64,000 nucleotides of DNA from Coprenecus sp949297365. Lineage in GTDB: Bacteria > Bacteroidota > Bacteroidia > Bacteroidales > UBA932. Below, one piece after another: positions 18,324 through 27,099 of the stretch. Each line of letters begins with the position of its first letter. Position 1 is the stretch's first letter. Location of the stretch: contig OZ006987.1 of assembly GCA_963931055.1 (NCBI GenBank), forward strand, positions 2,046,001-2,110,000, read 5' to 3'. The notes under the pieces are model-generated. The model had not been told where the DNA came from, made no database searches, and was given only the letters and a program-made list of their open reading frames with translations. The translations under genes and the position numbers were made by a program.

Positions 18324-19238
18324 CTATGAGAGGCGTTCTCCGCCAGGCTTCTTATATTTGCCGGGAGTGGTGCCGGTAAGTTTCTTAAAGACGGCGTTGA
18401 AGAACTGCAGGCTCTGGAATCCGAGAATACGGGCTACGTCCGAGGGCGCGGTATTGCTGTCACACAGCATTTTACGTGCCATATCAATCTGCTTGAGCTG
18501 GATGTATTCAGCAAAAGTCTTGCCGGTCTCGAAACACAGCAAGTCGCAGAGATAGGCCGCGGACAGGTTCAGATGCCTTGAGAATGCGGCAGGTGAGGGC
18601 ATGCCGGTGTCATGAATACGTCCAGATGTGATGTATTCGTCCACCATAAGCTCCAGCCGGGCCATAATATCCTTGTTAGTGTTCTCACGGGTAATGAACT
18701 GCCTTTCGTAGTACCGGCTGCAGTAGTCCAGCAGCAGTTCAATATGACGGGAGAGAATAGTTCCGGTATGTGTGTCTATCGGATGATGCAGTTCCTCCTC
18801 AATGTTCCAAAGGCAACAGGTGATGCTTTCAGTCTCGCGTCTGGACAGGTGCAGGGCCTCCTCCTTCCGATAGTTGAAGAAAGTGTAGTTACGTATATGG
18901 CTGTCCAGGGTTGTCCGGTATATGAGGTCCGGGTGGAAGGCCAGAAGCCATCCTTTGTCCGGCAGTGTATTGTCTCCGGTCATGCGGAATATCTCACCTG
19001 GCTTGAGAAAGACCATGGTCGCATTGTTGTAGTCGCAGTACATCCGGCCGCAGCAGCTGCATCCTCCCGGGCACTCCTCAATCAACAGGATGGCGTAGAA
19101 TTCAAACTTGACCGCCTCGCTTCCCAAGTCGGGTTTCTCCAGGTTGATAAGTGTGGCCTGGGGGTGCAGGGTCTCGGTGCACAGGCACTTGTTGCACTCG
19201 CAAACGGTCTTTATATCCAGTGTCTTATGACATCCCAT
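18324..19238 (-). CDS. AraC family transcriptional regulator with cysteine-rich sensor half
   Basis: A 304-residue protein. The C-terminal 100 residues form the AraC double HTH (LNLSAAYLCDLLCFETGKTFAEYIQLKQIDMARKML then PSDVARILGFQSLQFFNAVFKKLTGTTPGKYKK). The N-terminal half contains two cysteine clusters, Cys13/15/18/20 (CECNKCLC) and Cys56/60/62/63/68 (CPGGCSCCGRMYC). Bound metal or a redox switch is a reasonable guess, but no family with this pattern is known to me. It lies 80 bp beyond the last gene of the export operon on the same strand and may regulate it. It converges on phoU. Confidence 0.85.
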   Translation of the reverse strand: MGCHKTLDIKTVCECNKCLCTETLHPQATLINLEKPDLGSEAVKFEFYAILLIEECPGGCSCCGRMYCDYNNATMVFLKPGEIFRMTGDNTLPDKGWLLAFHPDLIYRTTLDSHIRNYTFFNYRKEEALHLSRRETESITCCLWNIEEELHHPIDTHTGTILSRHIELLLDYCSRYYERQFITRENTNKDIMARLELMVDEYITSGRIHDTGMPSPAAFSRHLNLSAAYLCDLLCFETGKTFAEYIQLKQIDMARKMLCDSNTAPSDVARILGFQSLQFFNAVFKKLTGTTPGKYKKPGGERLS

Positions 19239-19318
19239 AGCTGTCTGTAAAAATCAGTGCAAATATATGCTGTCTTCTGTTTCCGTAGTTACCACTTTTA
19301 CAGAATACGGTAACAATA

Positions 19319-20515
19319 TTAAGGAAAATCAGGGTTGGTGGTGTCTCGGTGCTCAAGGTATGCTGCGGTCCAGGCGAGTGTGTAGTAGATGACAGTCTGG
19401 ATGGCAAGGGCCTTGAGTTGGGGGGCAATCATGGCGAGGGTGCAGCCGGCGCTGCTCAGGTTGATGAAAGCATGTGCGGCGAAAGTGGATGGGAAGATAT
19501 AGGAGAACAGCCTCCAGAAAGCGGGGAAGGCTGTTTCCGGCCATGAGAATCCAGTGAGGAACAGACATACAGGTGACATGAACAGAAATAGTACGAATAC
19601 GGTTTCGCGGCGGGTGATGAGACTGCTGAAGGTAAGGCTGAATGTGACACAGGCCGCGAGGTAGAAAAGCAGGAATACCAGGATGTCTCCGAAACGGCCA
19701 TATTGGGGAAGACCGAAGATTCGTGGTACAAGCACTGCTATGTAGATGCTCAGGCCCGTATAGATAAGATAATATGCTGCCCCTCGGCCCAATAGGGTAC
19801 GGGATATGTCGCGCCCCTTCAGTTCCGGCATAAGCAGGGCGTTACGGTCGTGTTCCCTTTTTGTTCCCGCCAGCATGGAAGAGCCGTAGAACATGGTCTG
19901 CTGTATGACAAGCATCAGTGCTGCCGGAATAAAGAAGAACCCGTATGCGAATCCTCTGTTGTATGGGATGTTCTCTTCATAAGGCATTGCCTCTACCAGC
20001 TGGATAGCACTCTGGCCGCTTATGCCCATGGCAGAGAAACGTTGTATCTGTATGTCGTGCATCTCACTGAGCATTACGTGATTGACTGCCATCAGCAGAT
20101 TCTTGTAGTAGAGGAAACTGCTCATGTCCGCATAGGTGGAGATACGGGCCTGTCTCCCGCAGGTGACGGCGTCTCCGTAGTCCTCAGGGAAAAGCACGAT
20201 GCCGTTGATCCTTCTCTCCCGCATGAGTCTGGCGGCCTCCTCCATGTCCGTGCAAGTGTAAGCTATGCTTATCTCTCTGGTTGCGTCCATTTTTCGGATA
20301 AACCGTCGGCTTTCTGTACTGTGCGAGAGATCCACGACAGCCACCGGTGTATCGTCCACAGTACCGTTGCCGTAGACTATTCCGTATATCAGCGGATAAG
20401 CCAGTCCGGCCAGGAAAAAGATGACCATCACCCCGCTGTCACAGAATATCATGCGCAGCTCATTGGTGAATACGTAGTACCAGTCCCTGCGCCATTGTCT
20501 GAGATATCGTATCAT
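19319..20515 (-). CDS. ABC-2 type transporter permease (second of pair)
   Basis: A 398-residue membrane protein: one N-terminal TM (about 27-50, VMVIFFLAGLAYPLIYGIVYG), a periplasmic domain of about 150 residues, then five helices near the C-terminus (from about 190: GFFFIPAALMLVIQQTMFYG onward), the YhhJ/ABC2_membrane_3 layout. It lies 1 bp after the first permease gene. With HlyD and TolC partners it should form a tripartite exporter. The operon has no ATPase gene. Confidence 0.87.
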   Translation of the reverse strand: MIRYLRQWRRDWYYVFTNELRMIFCDSGVMVIFFLAGLAYPLIYGIVYGNGTVDDTPVAVVDLSHSTESRRFIRKMDATREISIAYTCTDMEEAARLMRERRINGIVLFPEDYGDAVTCGRQARISTYADMSSFLYYKNLLMAVNHVMLSEMHDIQIQRFSAMGISGQSAIQLVEAMPYEENIPYNRGFAYGFFFIPAALMLVIQQTMFYGSSMLAGTKREHDRNALLMPELKGRDISRTLLGRGAAYYLIYTGLSIYIAVLVPRIFGLPQYGRFGDILVFLLFYLAACVTFSLTFSSLITRRETVFVLFLFMSPVCLFLTGFSWPETAFPAFWRLFSYIFPSTFAAHAFINLSSAGCTLAMIAPQLKALAIQTVIYYTLAWTAAYLEHRDTTNPDFP

Positions 20516-20516
20516 G

Positions 20517-21668
20517 TCAGTTTTTGGGATAATTCAATTTTCTGAAAGCCTTGCCGAGTCTTTTGAGGACAGTAAAAGGCAGAAACAGGAATATCAGCAG
20601 ATGCACAGCCTCGGGCCACCATGCTGTGAAGCCGGCTCCGAAAACGGCCTCCTGCACATACATCTCATAGTAGTGCCGCAGCGGGAATATTGCGGAAAGG
20701 CCTCTTACATACGGCGGCATGGCTTCCACCGGAAAGGTGAATCCTGCCATTGAGAATGCCAGCACACTATATAGTGCAGATATGCTGATGCAGAGTCGCA
20801 GTACCGGCAATGTACCTATGAGGAATATCCCTACGGCTTCGCTGGACAATACCAGCAGTGTGATTCCAGCCATCATGTTCAGTATATTGCCGGCGAGCGG
20901 ATATCCGGCAATTCCGTACAGGACAATGTCGCAGGCCAGTCCCATCAGGGTGAATAGAAGGGTGTACGGCAGCATTTTTCCGGCCAGGGCCCTGACAGTG
21001 GAGTTGCCGGCTGTTTTCAGCAGTTGCCTGGATGTTCCGTATTTAAGTTCTGATCCGATGGCATAGACCGTTATCAGGATGACGATCATCTCCATGATGC
21101 CGGGAATCAGGATGTTGGCCAGATATACTCCGTAATCGGCAGTCGGATTGCCTATCTGGTGGGTGTCTATGGCTATCGGCTGTATCATGCCGGCCATGGA
21201 TGTCTCATTCATGCCCTTAGCTGAAAGTATCTCACGCTGTGCCGCTCCGGATGCCAGATTGGCCATGGTGATCAGATCCTTGTAGGCCAGAGAACCTCCC
21301 ACAAAGTATTGCGCATTGGTATAAATGGTCAACACCGGTTGCCGTCCGGATTGCATCTTTCTGGCGAAATTTTCAGGAATCACGCAGAAAGCATTGATCC
21401 GTCCACATTGCATGGCTTTGCGGGCTTGCTCGTAGTTGCCGAATTCACAGACGCTTACGGCATCGGTTGCGTCGATCTGGCGACGAAGTTCCCTGGACAG
21501 GGACGATCCGTCCAGATCCACTACGCCTACAGGCAGTCCATGCGGCATGCCGTTTCTGAAAAAGGTCAGAAAGAATACCATGCAGAAAGCCAGCGTACCT
21601 GCCGAGGCCAGCGGATACAGCGGTCTGCGGCGCATCATCTTCAGTTCCCTTCTGACAACGGCCATCAT
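20517..21668 (-). CDS. ABC-2 type transporter permease (first of pair)
   Basis: A 383-residue protein with the same layout as its neighbour (N-terminal TM about 17-38, periplasmic domain, five C-terminal helices). Its start overlaps the HlyD gene stop by 4 bp (ATGA), so the two are translationally coupled. The pair would form a heterodimeric inner-membrane channel. The substrate cannot be inferred from sequence. Confidence 0.87.
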   Translation of the reverse strand: MMAVVRRELKMMRRRPLYPLASAGTLAFCMVFFLTFFRNGMPHGLPVGVVDLDGSSLSRELRRQIDATDAVSVCEFGNYEQARKAMQCGRINAFCVIPENFARKMQSGRQPVLTIYTNAQYFVGGSLAYKDLITMANLASGAAQREILSAKGMNETSMAGMIQPIAIDTHQIGNPTADYGVYLANILIPGIMEMIVILITVYAIGSELKYGTSRQLLKTAGNSTVRALAGKMLPYTLLFTLMGLACDIVLYGIAGYPLAGNILNMMAGITLLVLSSEAVGIFLIGTLPVLRLCISISALYSVLAFSMAGFTFPVEAMPPYVRGLSAIFPLRHYYEMYVQEAVFGAGFTAWWPEAVHLLIFLFLPFTVLKRLGKAFRKLNYPKN

Positions 21669-22666
21669 ATTCTGTCCTCCACTATCGCTGTCATGCCGGG
21701 TCTGAGTCCGTCAATCCTGTTTACAGGTCTGGCCCGCACCTCGAATGTTTTAGCATCGTATGAGCCTGACTCCTTGGTCGCCCGCCATGTGGCGTATGAT
21801 TCACGGACGCAGATGTAGTAAACCTCCGTATCGTAGATGCGACTGTCTCCGAGAGCCGGTATGCGTACTCTGAGTCTGTCACCGCAGCGCAGGCCGTTGA
21901 GCATGTCTTCCCGTATGTTGAAAGTAATCCACATATCACTGAGGTCGGTTACAGTCATAATGGGAGCACCTTGTCCGACCAGTTCACCTGTCATGGGATA
22001 GACAGCCGATACAGTACCGTCCACAGGGGAGGTGAGGTACAGTTCTCCGAGATAGGATTCCACTTCCTCAAGGGCTGCGGCGGCCTGTGAAGACAGAGCC
22101 TCCATCGTCGCGCGGTCCTCTTCTCCCGCACCTTTACGCACGAGGTCGTACTGGGCCTTGGCCGCCGCACACACCGCCTTGGCTGCTTTATACTGGGCGG
22201 TGGCCTCGTCCCATTTCTGGGCACTTATTACTTTTTCCATGTAAAGCCGCTGCATCCTGTCGAACGTCTTCTTCGCTATCTCTTCTCCGGCAGCGGCCTG
22301 TTGCCATATCTGGTATGCAGCTGTTATCTGTTCCTGACGGGCTCCCGAGGCCGTCTTTCGGTTCTGGGCATCAGCCGCACTCTTCATGGACATGGCCTGG
22401 GCCAGCTTGGAACGGACTTCCGGGCTGTCTATCACGACGAGCGTATCTCCATGGTGTACTTCCTGTCCCTCACAGGCAAGCAGATGCCCGATGCGGCCGG
22501 GAACCTTGCCGGAGATACGGTATTCGGCAGCCTCTGCCTCTCCTTGAATTACTGGAGTCTCCGGTGCGGAGACAATATATCCGGCCACGCCGACCGCTAT
22601 GACTATGACCAGCAGTGCGGCTATTCCGGCCGACAGATTGTATCGTTTTCTGGATTTGGTATTCAT
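21665..22666 (-). CDS. HlyD/MFP family periplasmic adaptor
   Basis: A 333-residue protein with one N-terminal TM (about 12-32). The first biotinyl-lipoyl half (ISGKVPGRIGHLLACEGQEVHHGDTLVVID) is followed by a helical hairpin (about 85-195), the second lipoyl half (LYLTSPVDGTVSAVYPMTGELVGQGAPIMTVTDLSDMWITFNIRED) and a beta-barrel domain. It bridges the ABC-2 permeases and the TolC-like protein. It overlaps the next gene by 4 bp and follows the TolC gene by 13 bp. Confidence 0.92.
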   Translation of the reverse strand: MNTKSRKRYNLSAGIAALLVIVIAVGVAGYIVSAPETPVIQGEAEAAEYRISGKVPGRIGHLLACEGQEVHHGDTLVVIDSPEVRSKLAQAMSMKSAADAQNRKTASGARQEQITAAYQIWQQAAAGEEIAKKTFDRMQRLYMEKVISAQKWDEATAQYKAAKAVCAAAKAQYDLVRKGAGEEDRATMEALSSQAAAALEEVESYLGELYLTSPVDGTVSAVYPMTGELVGQGAPIMTVTDLSDMWITFNIREDMLNGLRCGDRLRVRIPALGDSRIYDTEVYYICVRESYATWRATKESGSYDAKTFEVRARPVNRIDGLRPGMTAIVEDRI

Positions 22667-22679
22667 GACATCAGTATTT

Positions 22680-24062
22680 TTAATTTAAGGGAAGACCCTC
22701 GGCTTTCCTAAGAGCCGAGCTGCATATGTTCAATTCTATAGAGGCATCGATATATTCCGTATTGGCCTGAAGCCATGCGGTCTGAGCTGCCGACAGGGCT
22801 GTGAAGGCTATTATGCCCTCATTGAACCCTACGGTGGCGGTGCGAAGATTTTCCTCGGCGGCAGAGAGATTTTCCCCGGCCATGCCGACTCTGCGGGCAG
22901 CTTCGTTCCAACGGTGCCGGAGCTGTGCCGCCTCCATGGCCGCCATCTCCTCCGCTTGTGCCAGTTTCTCCCTCATTATAGCCGCCTCGGCCTTCGCTTT
23001 CCGAGTTTTCTGCAGTCTCTCTCCTCCATGGGTTATGGGTATGCGTACACTTACACCCACGTTGAAAAAGCCTCCGAATGAGTTCTGAAAACTGTGGAAC
23101 ATGTTGGGATTGGTCACCACATAACTTCCTGTCAGTACGACCTGCGGCAGCATATCGGCCCGGACAGCAGCCACTCTCCGGTCACATATGTCAGCGGTAA
23201 GACTCAGCATGCGTAGATCCGCTCTGGCAGCCGTTATCTCCTTGTCGGTCCGTTCCGGTACTGGTCCGGATGTCACTATCGTGTCCGCATTCTCGTCGGA
23301 CAGGACGAAATCACTGTCTGTGCCCATGCCACAGAGCCTGGCCAGAAACATCTTGGAAAGGGTCAGGGCGTTGTCGGCCTTCGTGCAGAGTATATCGGCC
23401 TCATTGGCCTTGACCTTGACCGACAGCACGTCCGAACCGGTAGCCATACCCTGCGCCTCCAGAAGTGTGACATCCGAGACAGCCTGCTGCAGCAGTTCCG
23501 AATAACTCTCGGCCAGTCGTTTCCGGGCTGCCACCGACACTGTCTGCCAGTAAGCCATATCCACACTGAGCAGAGTCTGCTGGAGTCTGTCCTCGTACCC
23601 GATGTCCGCAATGTCCACGGCCAGACGGGCCATCCGGTCAGCATTTATTATCTTCCCGCCCATAAAGACCGGCTGCACCACAGTTACTGCTCCGGCAAAC
23701 ACATTTGTCACATCCAGTGTCAGTGCCTTGTCAACCTCCACGCGGAGGTCGTACAGAGGACCTTCTGCGTTCAGAAATTCTGACACACTCTCGGGAAGCA
23801 GTGACAGGTCGCGGCTGTTGTACTGATAAGTGCCCGTGGCCGATATCTCCGGGAACCAGTTGGCCAGGGCGCTCTTTCTGTCGTAACCGGCAATCTCCTG
23901 TTTTCTGCCTGCTATTGCAAGTTCCTTGTCGGCGGCAATAGCCAGGTCGCGGCACTGCTGCAGGGTCAGCGTCCGCGGCTCTTTTTCCGAGGCCGCTGCC
24001 ATGCAAAGACTTGCCGGCAGTGCAACGCCTGTAAGCATGATGATACGGTAAATCATTCTCAT
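22680..24062 (-). CDS. TolC family outer-membrane efflux protein
   Basis: The protein starts at ATG 24062 (MRMIYRIIMLTGVALPASLCMAAAS, signal peptide). A longer frame to 24158 lacks a signal and covers the promoter region of the divergent regulator. The 460-residue mature form has the two OEP repeats: TLQQCRDLAIAADKELAIA... in the first half and RADLRMLSLTADICDRRVAAVRADMLPQV in the second, with long helices and barrel strands (SATGTYQYNSRDLS). It is the first gene of a four-gene export operon (TolC, HlyD, two ABC-2 permeases) and is divergent from an AraC regulator. Confidence 0.92.
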   Translation of the reverse strand: MRMIYRIIMLTGVALPASLCMAAASEKEPRTLTLQQCRDLAIAADKELAIAGRKQEIAGYDRKSALANWFPEISATGTYQYNSRDLSLLPESVSEFLNAEGPLYDLRVEVDKALTLDVTNVFAGAVTVVQPVFMGGKIINADRMARLAVDIADIGYEDRLQQTLLSVDMAYWQTVSVAARKRLAESYSELLQQAVSDVTLLEAQGMATGSDVLSVKVKANEADILCTKADNALTLSKMFLARLCGMGTDSDFVLSDENADTIVTSGPVPERTDKEITAARADLRMLSLTADICDRRVAAVRADMLPQVVLTGSYVVTNPNMFHSFQNSFGGFFNVGVSVRIPITHGGERLQKTRKAKAEAAIMREKLAQAEEMAAMEAAQLRHRWNEAARRVGMAGENLSAAEENLRTATVGFNEGIIAFTALSAAQTAWLQANTEYIDASIELNICSSALRKAEGLPLN

Positions 24063-24150
24063 CTTCAATTTGCAATTTCGTAGTTTTGTGCGGTGGCAAT
24101 TCAAAGAAAATGCCCAAAAGGAGCCAAAAAGTGCCTGAAAGGGACTGTTT

Positions 24151-24181
24151 TTTGTCAAAAGGGAGAAAGATGCTATGTTTG
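24151..24181 (+). promoter_or_regulatory. Predicted promoter of the divergent AraC gene
   Basis: TTTG at 24151-24154 and TATGTTTG at 24174-24181 with a 19-nt spacer match the Bacteroidetes consensus very well. The first ATG (24186) falls at the expected transcription start, so the mRNA is leaderless, or translation starts at the ATG at 24207. Confidence 0.72.
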
Positions 24182-24185
24182 CACT

Positions 24186-25148
24186 ATGAATTCAAAAACT
24201 GAAGATATGATTGACACTCCTGTTTTCCACACTATAGATATAGCCAGGTTCAGAAGGGCGTTTGCCTCGGCTGACAGCATAGGTATAGGCAATGACTTCT
24301 GTATCGTGGACATGAAATACGACAAATGTCTGGAGGTGTTGACGCATCCCTGCCGCCTGAACGCCTATCTGGCTTTTTTCTGCATATCGGGACGGTTACG
24401 CCTCAATGTCAACATGACGGAGTTTGAGGTACGGGAAAATACCCTCTTCATCAATATCCCGGGAGATATCATGCATGTGGCGTACATAGAGGAGAGTCAG
24501 AAAGACAGGCTGCGATTTGTAGTGGTTGCCGCCTCCAAGGCCTATCTCTCAGGTGTACACGTGGATATAGACAGACTTTTTTCGGAGGGCATGCGTCTGA
24601 TAGACAATCCCTGTTCGGAACTTATGCCGCAGGAGAAAGAGACGGCGGCTTCCTATCTGGAACTGGCTCACCGCCTGCTGACATCTGCCATGCCGTACAA
24701 GCGGGAGTGTATAGGTCAGTTGCTGTCTTCTGTATTCTATTTTGCAGCCGGAATATATTCCCGCAATCGCGGTTCTGCGCATCACTGTCCGGCCGCAGGC
24801 ACTACGGCCAGGTGCCGGACTGCGTTCGACAGTTTCCTCAAGCTCGTCGCCAGGCACCATACCGTGCACAGGGATATAAGTTTCTATGCGGGGGAGATGT
24901 GTATGTCCACCAAATACTTGTCCAAGCTGGTCAAGAAGGCCACTGGCAGGACGGCCGCGGACTGGATAGACTCCTATGTTATCACAGAGGCAAAGAATAT
25001 GCTTCGTTATTCGGATATGAGCATCAAGGAGATAATTGAGGCACTCCATTTCTCCGACCAGTCATCCTTTACCAAGTTCTTCAGGAAAAGAACCGGTCAG
25101 ACTCCCCGCCAGTACCGCATCGGACCGCGCCCAGGTACTTCCGCTTAG
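24186..25148 (+). CDS. AraC family transcriptional regulator (divergent from export operon)
   Basis: A 320-residue protein. The N-terminal cupin-like half (about 30-150) includes LAFFCISGRLRLNVNMTEFEVRENTLFINIPGDIMHVA. The C-terminal double HTH is clear (ISFYAGEMCMSTKYLSKLVKKATGRTAADWIDSYVITEAKNML; SIKEIIEALHFSDQSSFTKFFRKRTGQTPRQYR). The start at 24186 was chosen over an upstream in-frame ATG because the latter precedes the promoter. The next ATG at 24207 is also possible. Head-to-head with the TolC gene across about 120 bp, it is the most likely activator of that operon. Confidence 0.88.
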   Translation: MNSKTEDMIDTPVFHTIDIARFRRAFASADSIGIGNDFCIVDMKYDKCLEVLTHPCRLNAYLAFFCISGRLRLNVNMTEFEVRENTLFINIPGDIMHVAYIEESQKDRLRFVVVAASKAYLSGVHVDIDRLFSEGMRLIDNPCSELMPQEKETAASYLELAHRLLTSAMPYKRECIGQLLSSVFYFAAGIYSRNRGSAHHCPAAGTTARCRTAFDSFLKLVARHHTVHRDISFYAGEMCMSTKYLSKLVKKATGRTAADWIDSYVITEAKNMLRYSDMSIKEIIEALHFSDQSSFTKFFRKRTGQTPRQYRIGPRPGTSA

Positions 25149-25198
25149 AAAAATCAGGCGGTTTTATGAAAAATAATGTCAATGTGTTGTTTTTTCAC

Positions 25199-25206
25199 TA
25201 CTTTTG
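25199..25206 (+). promoter_or_regulatory. -7 element for the IdeS-like lipoprotein gene
   Basis: TACTTTTG fits TAnnTTTG, 24 nt before the start codon at 25231. A -33 box is weak (AATG about 20 nt upstream). Confidence 0.55.
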
Positions 25207-25230
25207 CGGTGAAATTCAACTATCCATAAA

Positions 25231-27087
25231 ATGAACAAAGAACTGATTACAAGTAAACGCCTGCTCCGGTTATTGGCAGCAGTTTCGGTGTTATTGTCCG
25301 GATGCGCGGAATTTGAGGACTATTCATCCTTGAAGAATGGCAGTGAGTATGTAGAGATGGTCTTCACGCAGGACAATGACGGTACGAAAGCCGACATTGA
25401 AGAAGACGGCAGCGGATCTTTCACAGAAGGAGACAAAGTCGGACTTTATATCTATGGGGAGCAGACAAGACAGGTCATACTGACCATGGAGGACGGGCAA
25501 TGGACTCCGAAACTGCTGAAAAGTGAGCTTGGCTCGGGTACTGTGCGCCTTTCAGCATACTATCCGGCCAGAGAGGATGTCTCGCCTGAGACAAACCTGC
25601 ACACGCATCGTGTGGACACCGACCAGACCGGTGACGGGTATGAGGACTCTGACTTGTTGTGGAGCCACCTTGACATAGAGCAGGAAGATATTACCGGGGA
25701 CGTGATAGAGATGCCATTTGAGCACGGCATGCACCGTCTGTCAATCAATATATCAAGTGACGGAGGCTCTCTTCCTGATGATCTGACTGTCACTGTGAGG
25801 AATATTACGGAAGGCTCATTCGACCTCTCGACAGGCGGTATTGACACTCCTTCCGGTACAATGGAGGACATAACGCCCCGCATATTGTCCGAGGGAAAGT
25901 ATTCGGCGATTCTTTTCCCCGGGGATCTTGTGGCGTATGCCGAAGGATGGGTGGAGATTTCCGCAGGTGGAAAGACATCCGTCTACAAGGCGCCGGCAAC
26001 GATCGGAGAAAGCAGTGTGTTGGAGAGCGGGAAGGAGACCGTACTCAATCTGCGTCTCAAATCCGACGGAGATATCGGAACCGACCCTGACCCGGACCCT
26101 GATCCGGACCCGGATACAGACTACAGCGGCAGGACGTGCTGGGTTTACGGGGTCAAGACAGCCAGCCTGCCCGATTATCCAAAAGACAACGAGTCCGTCC
26201 CTGAGTACAGTTTCTTGGTGCCTGAAAACTTCCCCAACGGTATATGGTACAAAGTATCCGGCGTTGCGTATCTGAACTGGCAGAGCGACTTTTTATGGTA
26301 TGACTGCGATAAGGACGATCCGGACGATAGTGAATCCCGTCCTGGATACCATGACAGCAATATGTGCTGGGCGGCGGGTGCGTCAAATCTGCTGCATTGG
26401 TGGACACGGCTCAATGAACCGTATATCGAGGCGTATGATGCAAGGTACAGTTCAAATCCATGGCCGGCATATCCGCGTCCCTCTTTCGGGTTTTCCGATA
26501 CTGAAGGCAGTGAAATTTTCGACTTTTTCAGAGACATATCCAGAAACAGAGGGGGTTCGGATGCCGTCGGAATTAACTGGTTTATCTGCGGGACTCCGGG
26601 AATATCATCTCCGGATCCTGATATTGATGACAATTATGGAGGATATTTCACGGAAATATTCGACAACATAGATGTTGCGTTCAGACCTGAAGACGCCATG
26701 AATAAAGAGAGTTTCAACAGGATTATCAAAGGCGCTCTGGAAAATAAGCAGGGGCTGGGTTTCGAACAGTCTAACCTGAACCAAGGGGTTACGCACGTTA
26801 TGACAATCTGGGGTGTGGAATTTGATGATGAGGGTTATGTATCCGCCATATATTATGTAGACAACAATGACCATTATAACTTTGAGGTTAATGGAGGCTC
26901 CAATAATTACCAGCGCCACCGCCTGATACGTCAGGAGATTAAATATCGGGATGATGGACCTTGGAAAGTGATGATGGGAGATTCCAGCATATATCCCATA
27001 TCCTGTATAACGGTTGTGGATTTGAAACGGGATATCTGGCAGAAAGAATTTCCCGAAGTTGAGATTAATGAAAGTTTTATTCAATAA
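25231..27087 (+). CDS. Lipoprotein with fimbrillin-like N-domain and IdeS/Mac-type cysteine protease C-domain
   Basis: 618 residues. A lipoprotein signal ends in LLSGC (Cys25). Residues about 40-285 look like an Mfa-like/fimbrillin domain (SFTEGDKVGLYIYGEQ, LSAYYPA, LLWSHLD, MPFEHGMHRLSINIS). An acidic hinge DPDPDPDPDPDTD (about 288-300) leads to a domain resembling streptococcal IdeS/Mac (peptidase C66): NMCWAAGASNLLHWW with Cys379, THVMTIWGVEFDDEG with His522, and IYYVDNND with Asp544. In IdeS the triad is Cys94, His262, Asp284; the His-to-Asp distance of 22 is the same here. IdeS cuts IgG. The target here is unknown. The gene is followed after 12 bp by a fimbrillin-like gene and flanked by AraC regulators. 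Confidence 0.85.
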   Translation: MNKELITSKRLLRLLAAVSVLLSGCAEFEDYSSLKNGSEYVEMVFTQDNDGTKADIEEDGSGSFTEGDKVGLYIYGEQTRQVILTMEDGQWTPKLLKSELGSGTVRLSAYYPAREDVSPETNLHTHRVDTDQTGDGYEDSDLLWSHLDIEQEDITGDVIEMPFEHGMHRLSINISSDGGSLPDDLTVTVRNITEGSFDLSTGGIDTPSGTMEDITPRILSEGKYSAILFPGDLVAYAEGWVEISAGGKTSVYKAPATIGESSVLESGKETVLNLRLKSDGDIGTDPDPDPDPDPDTDYSGRTCWVYGVKTASLPDYPKDNESVPEYSFLVPENFPNGIWYKVSGVAYLNWQSDFLWYDCDKDDPDDSESRPGYHDSNMCWAAGASNLLHWWTRLNEPYIEAYDARYSSNPWPAYPRPSFGFSDTEGSEIFDFFRDISRNRGGSDAVGINWFICGTPGISSPDPDIDDNYGGYFTEIFDNIDVAFRPEDAMNKESFNRIIKGALENKQGLGFEQSNLNQGVTHVMTIWGVEFDDEGYVSAIYYVDNNDHYNFEVNGGSNNYQRHRLIRQEIKYRDDGPWKVMMGDSSIYPISCITVVDLKRDIWQKEFPEVEINESFIQ

Positions 27088-27099
27088 GTTGAAATAACG

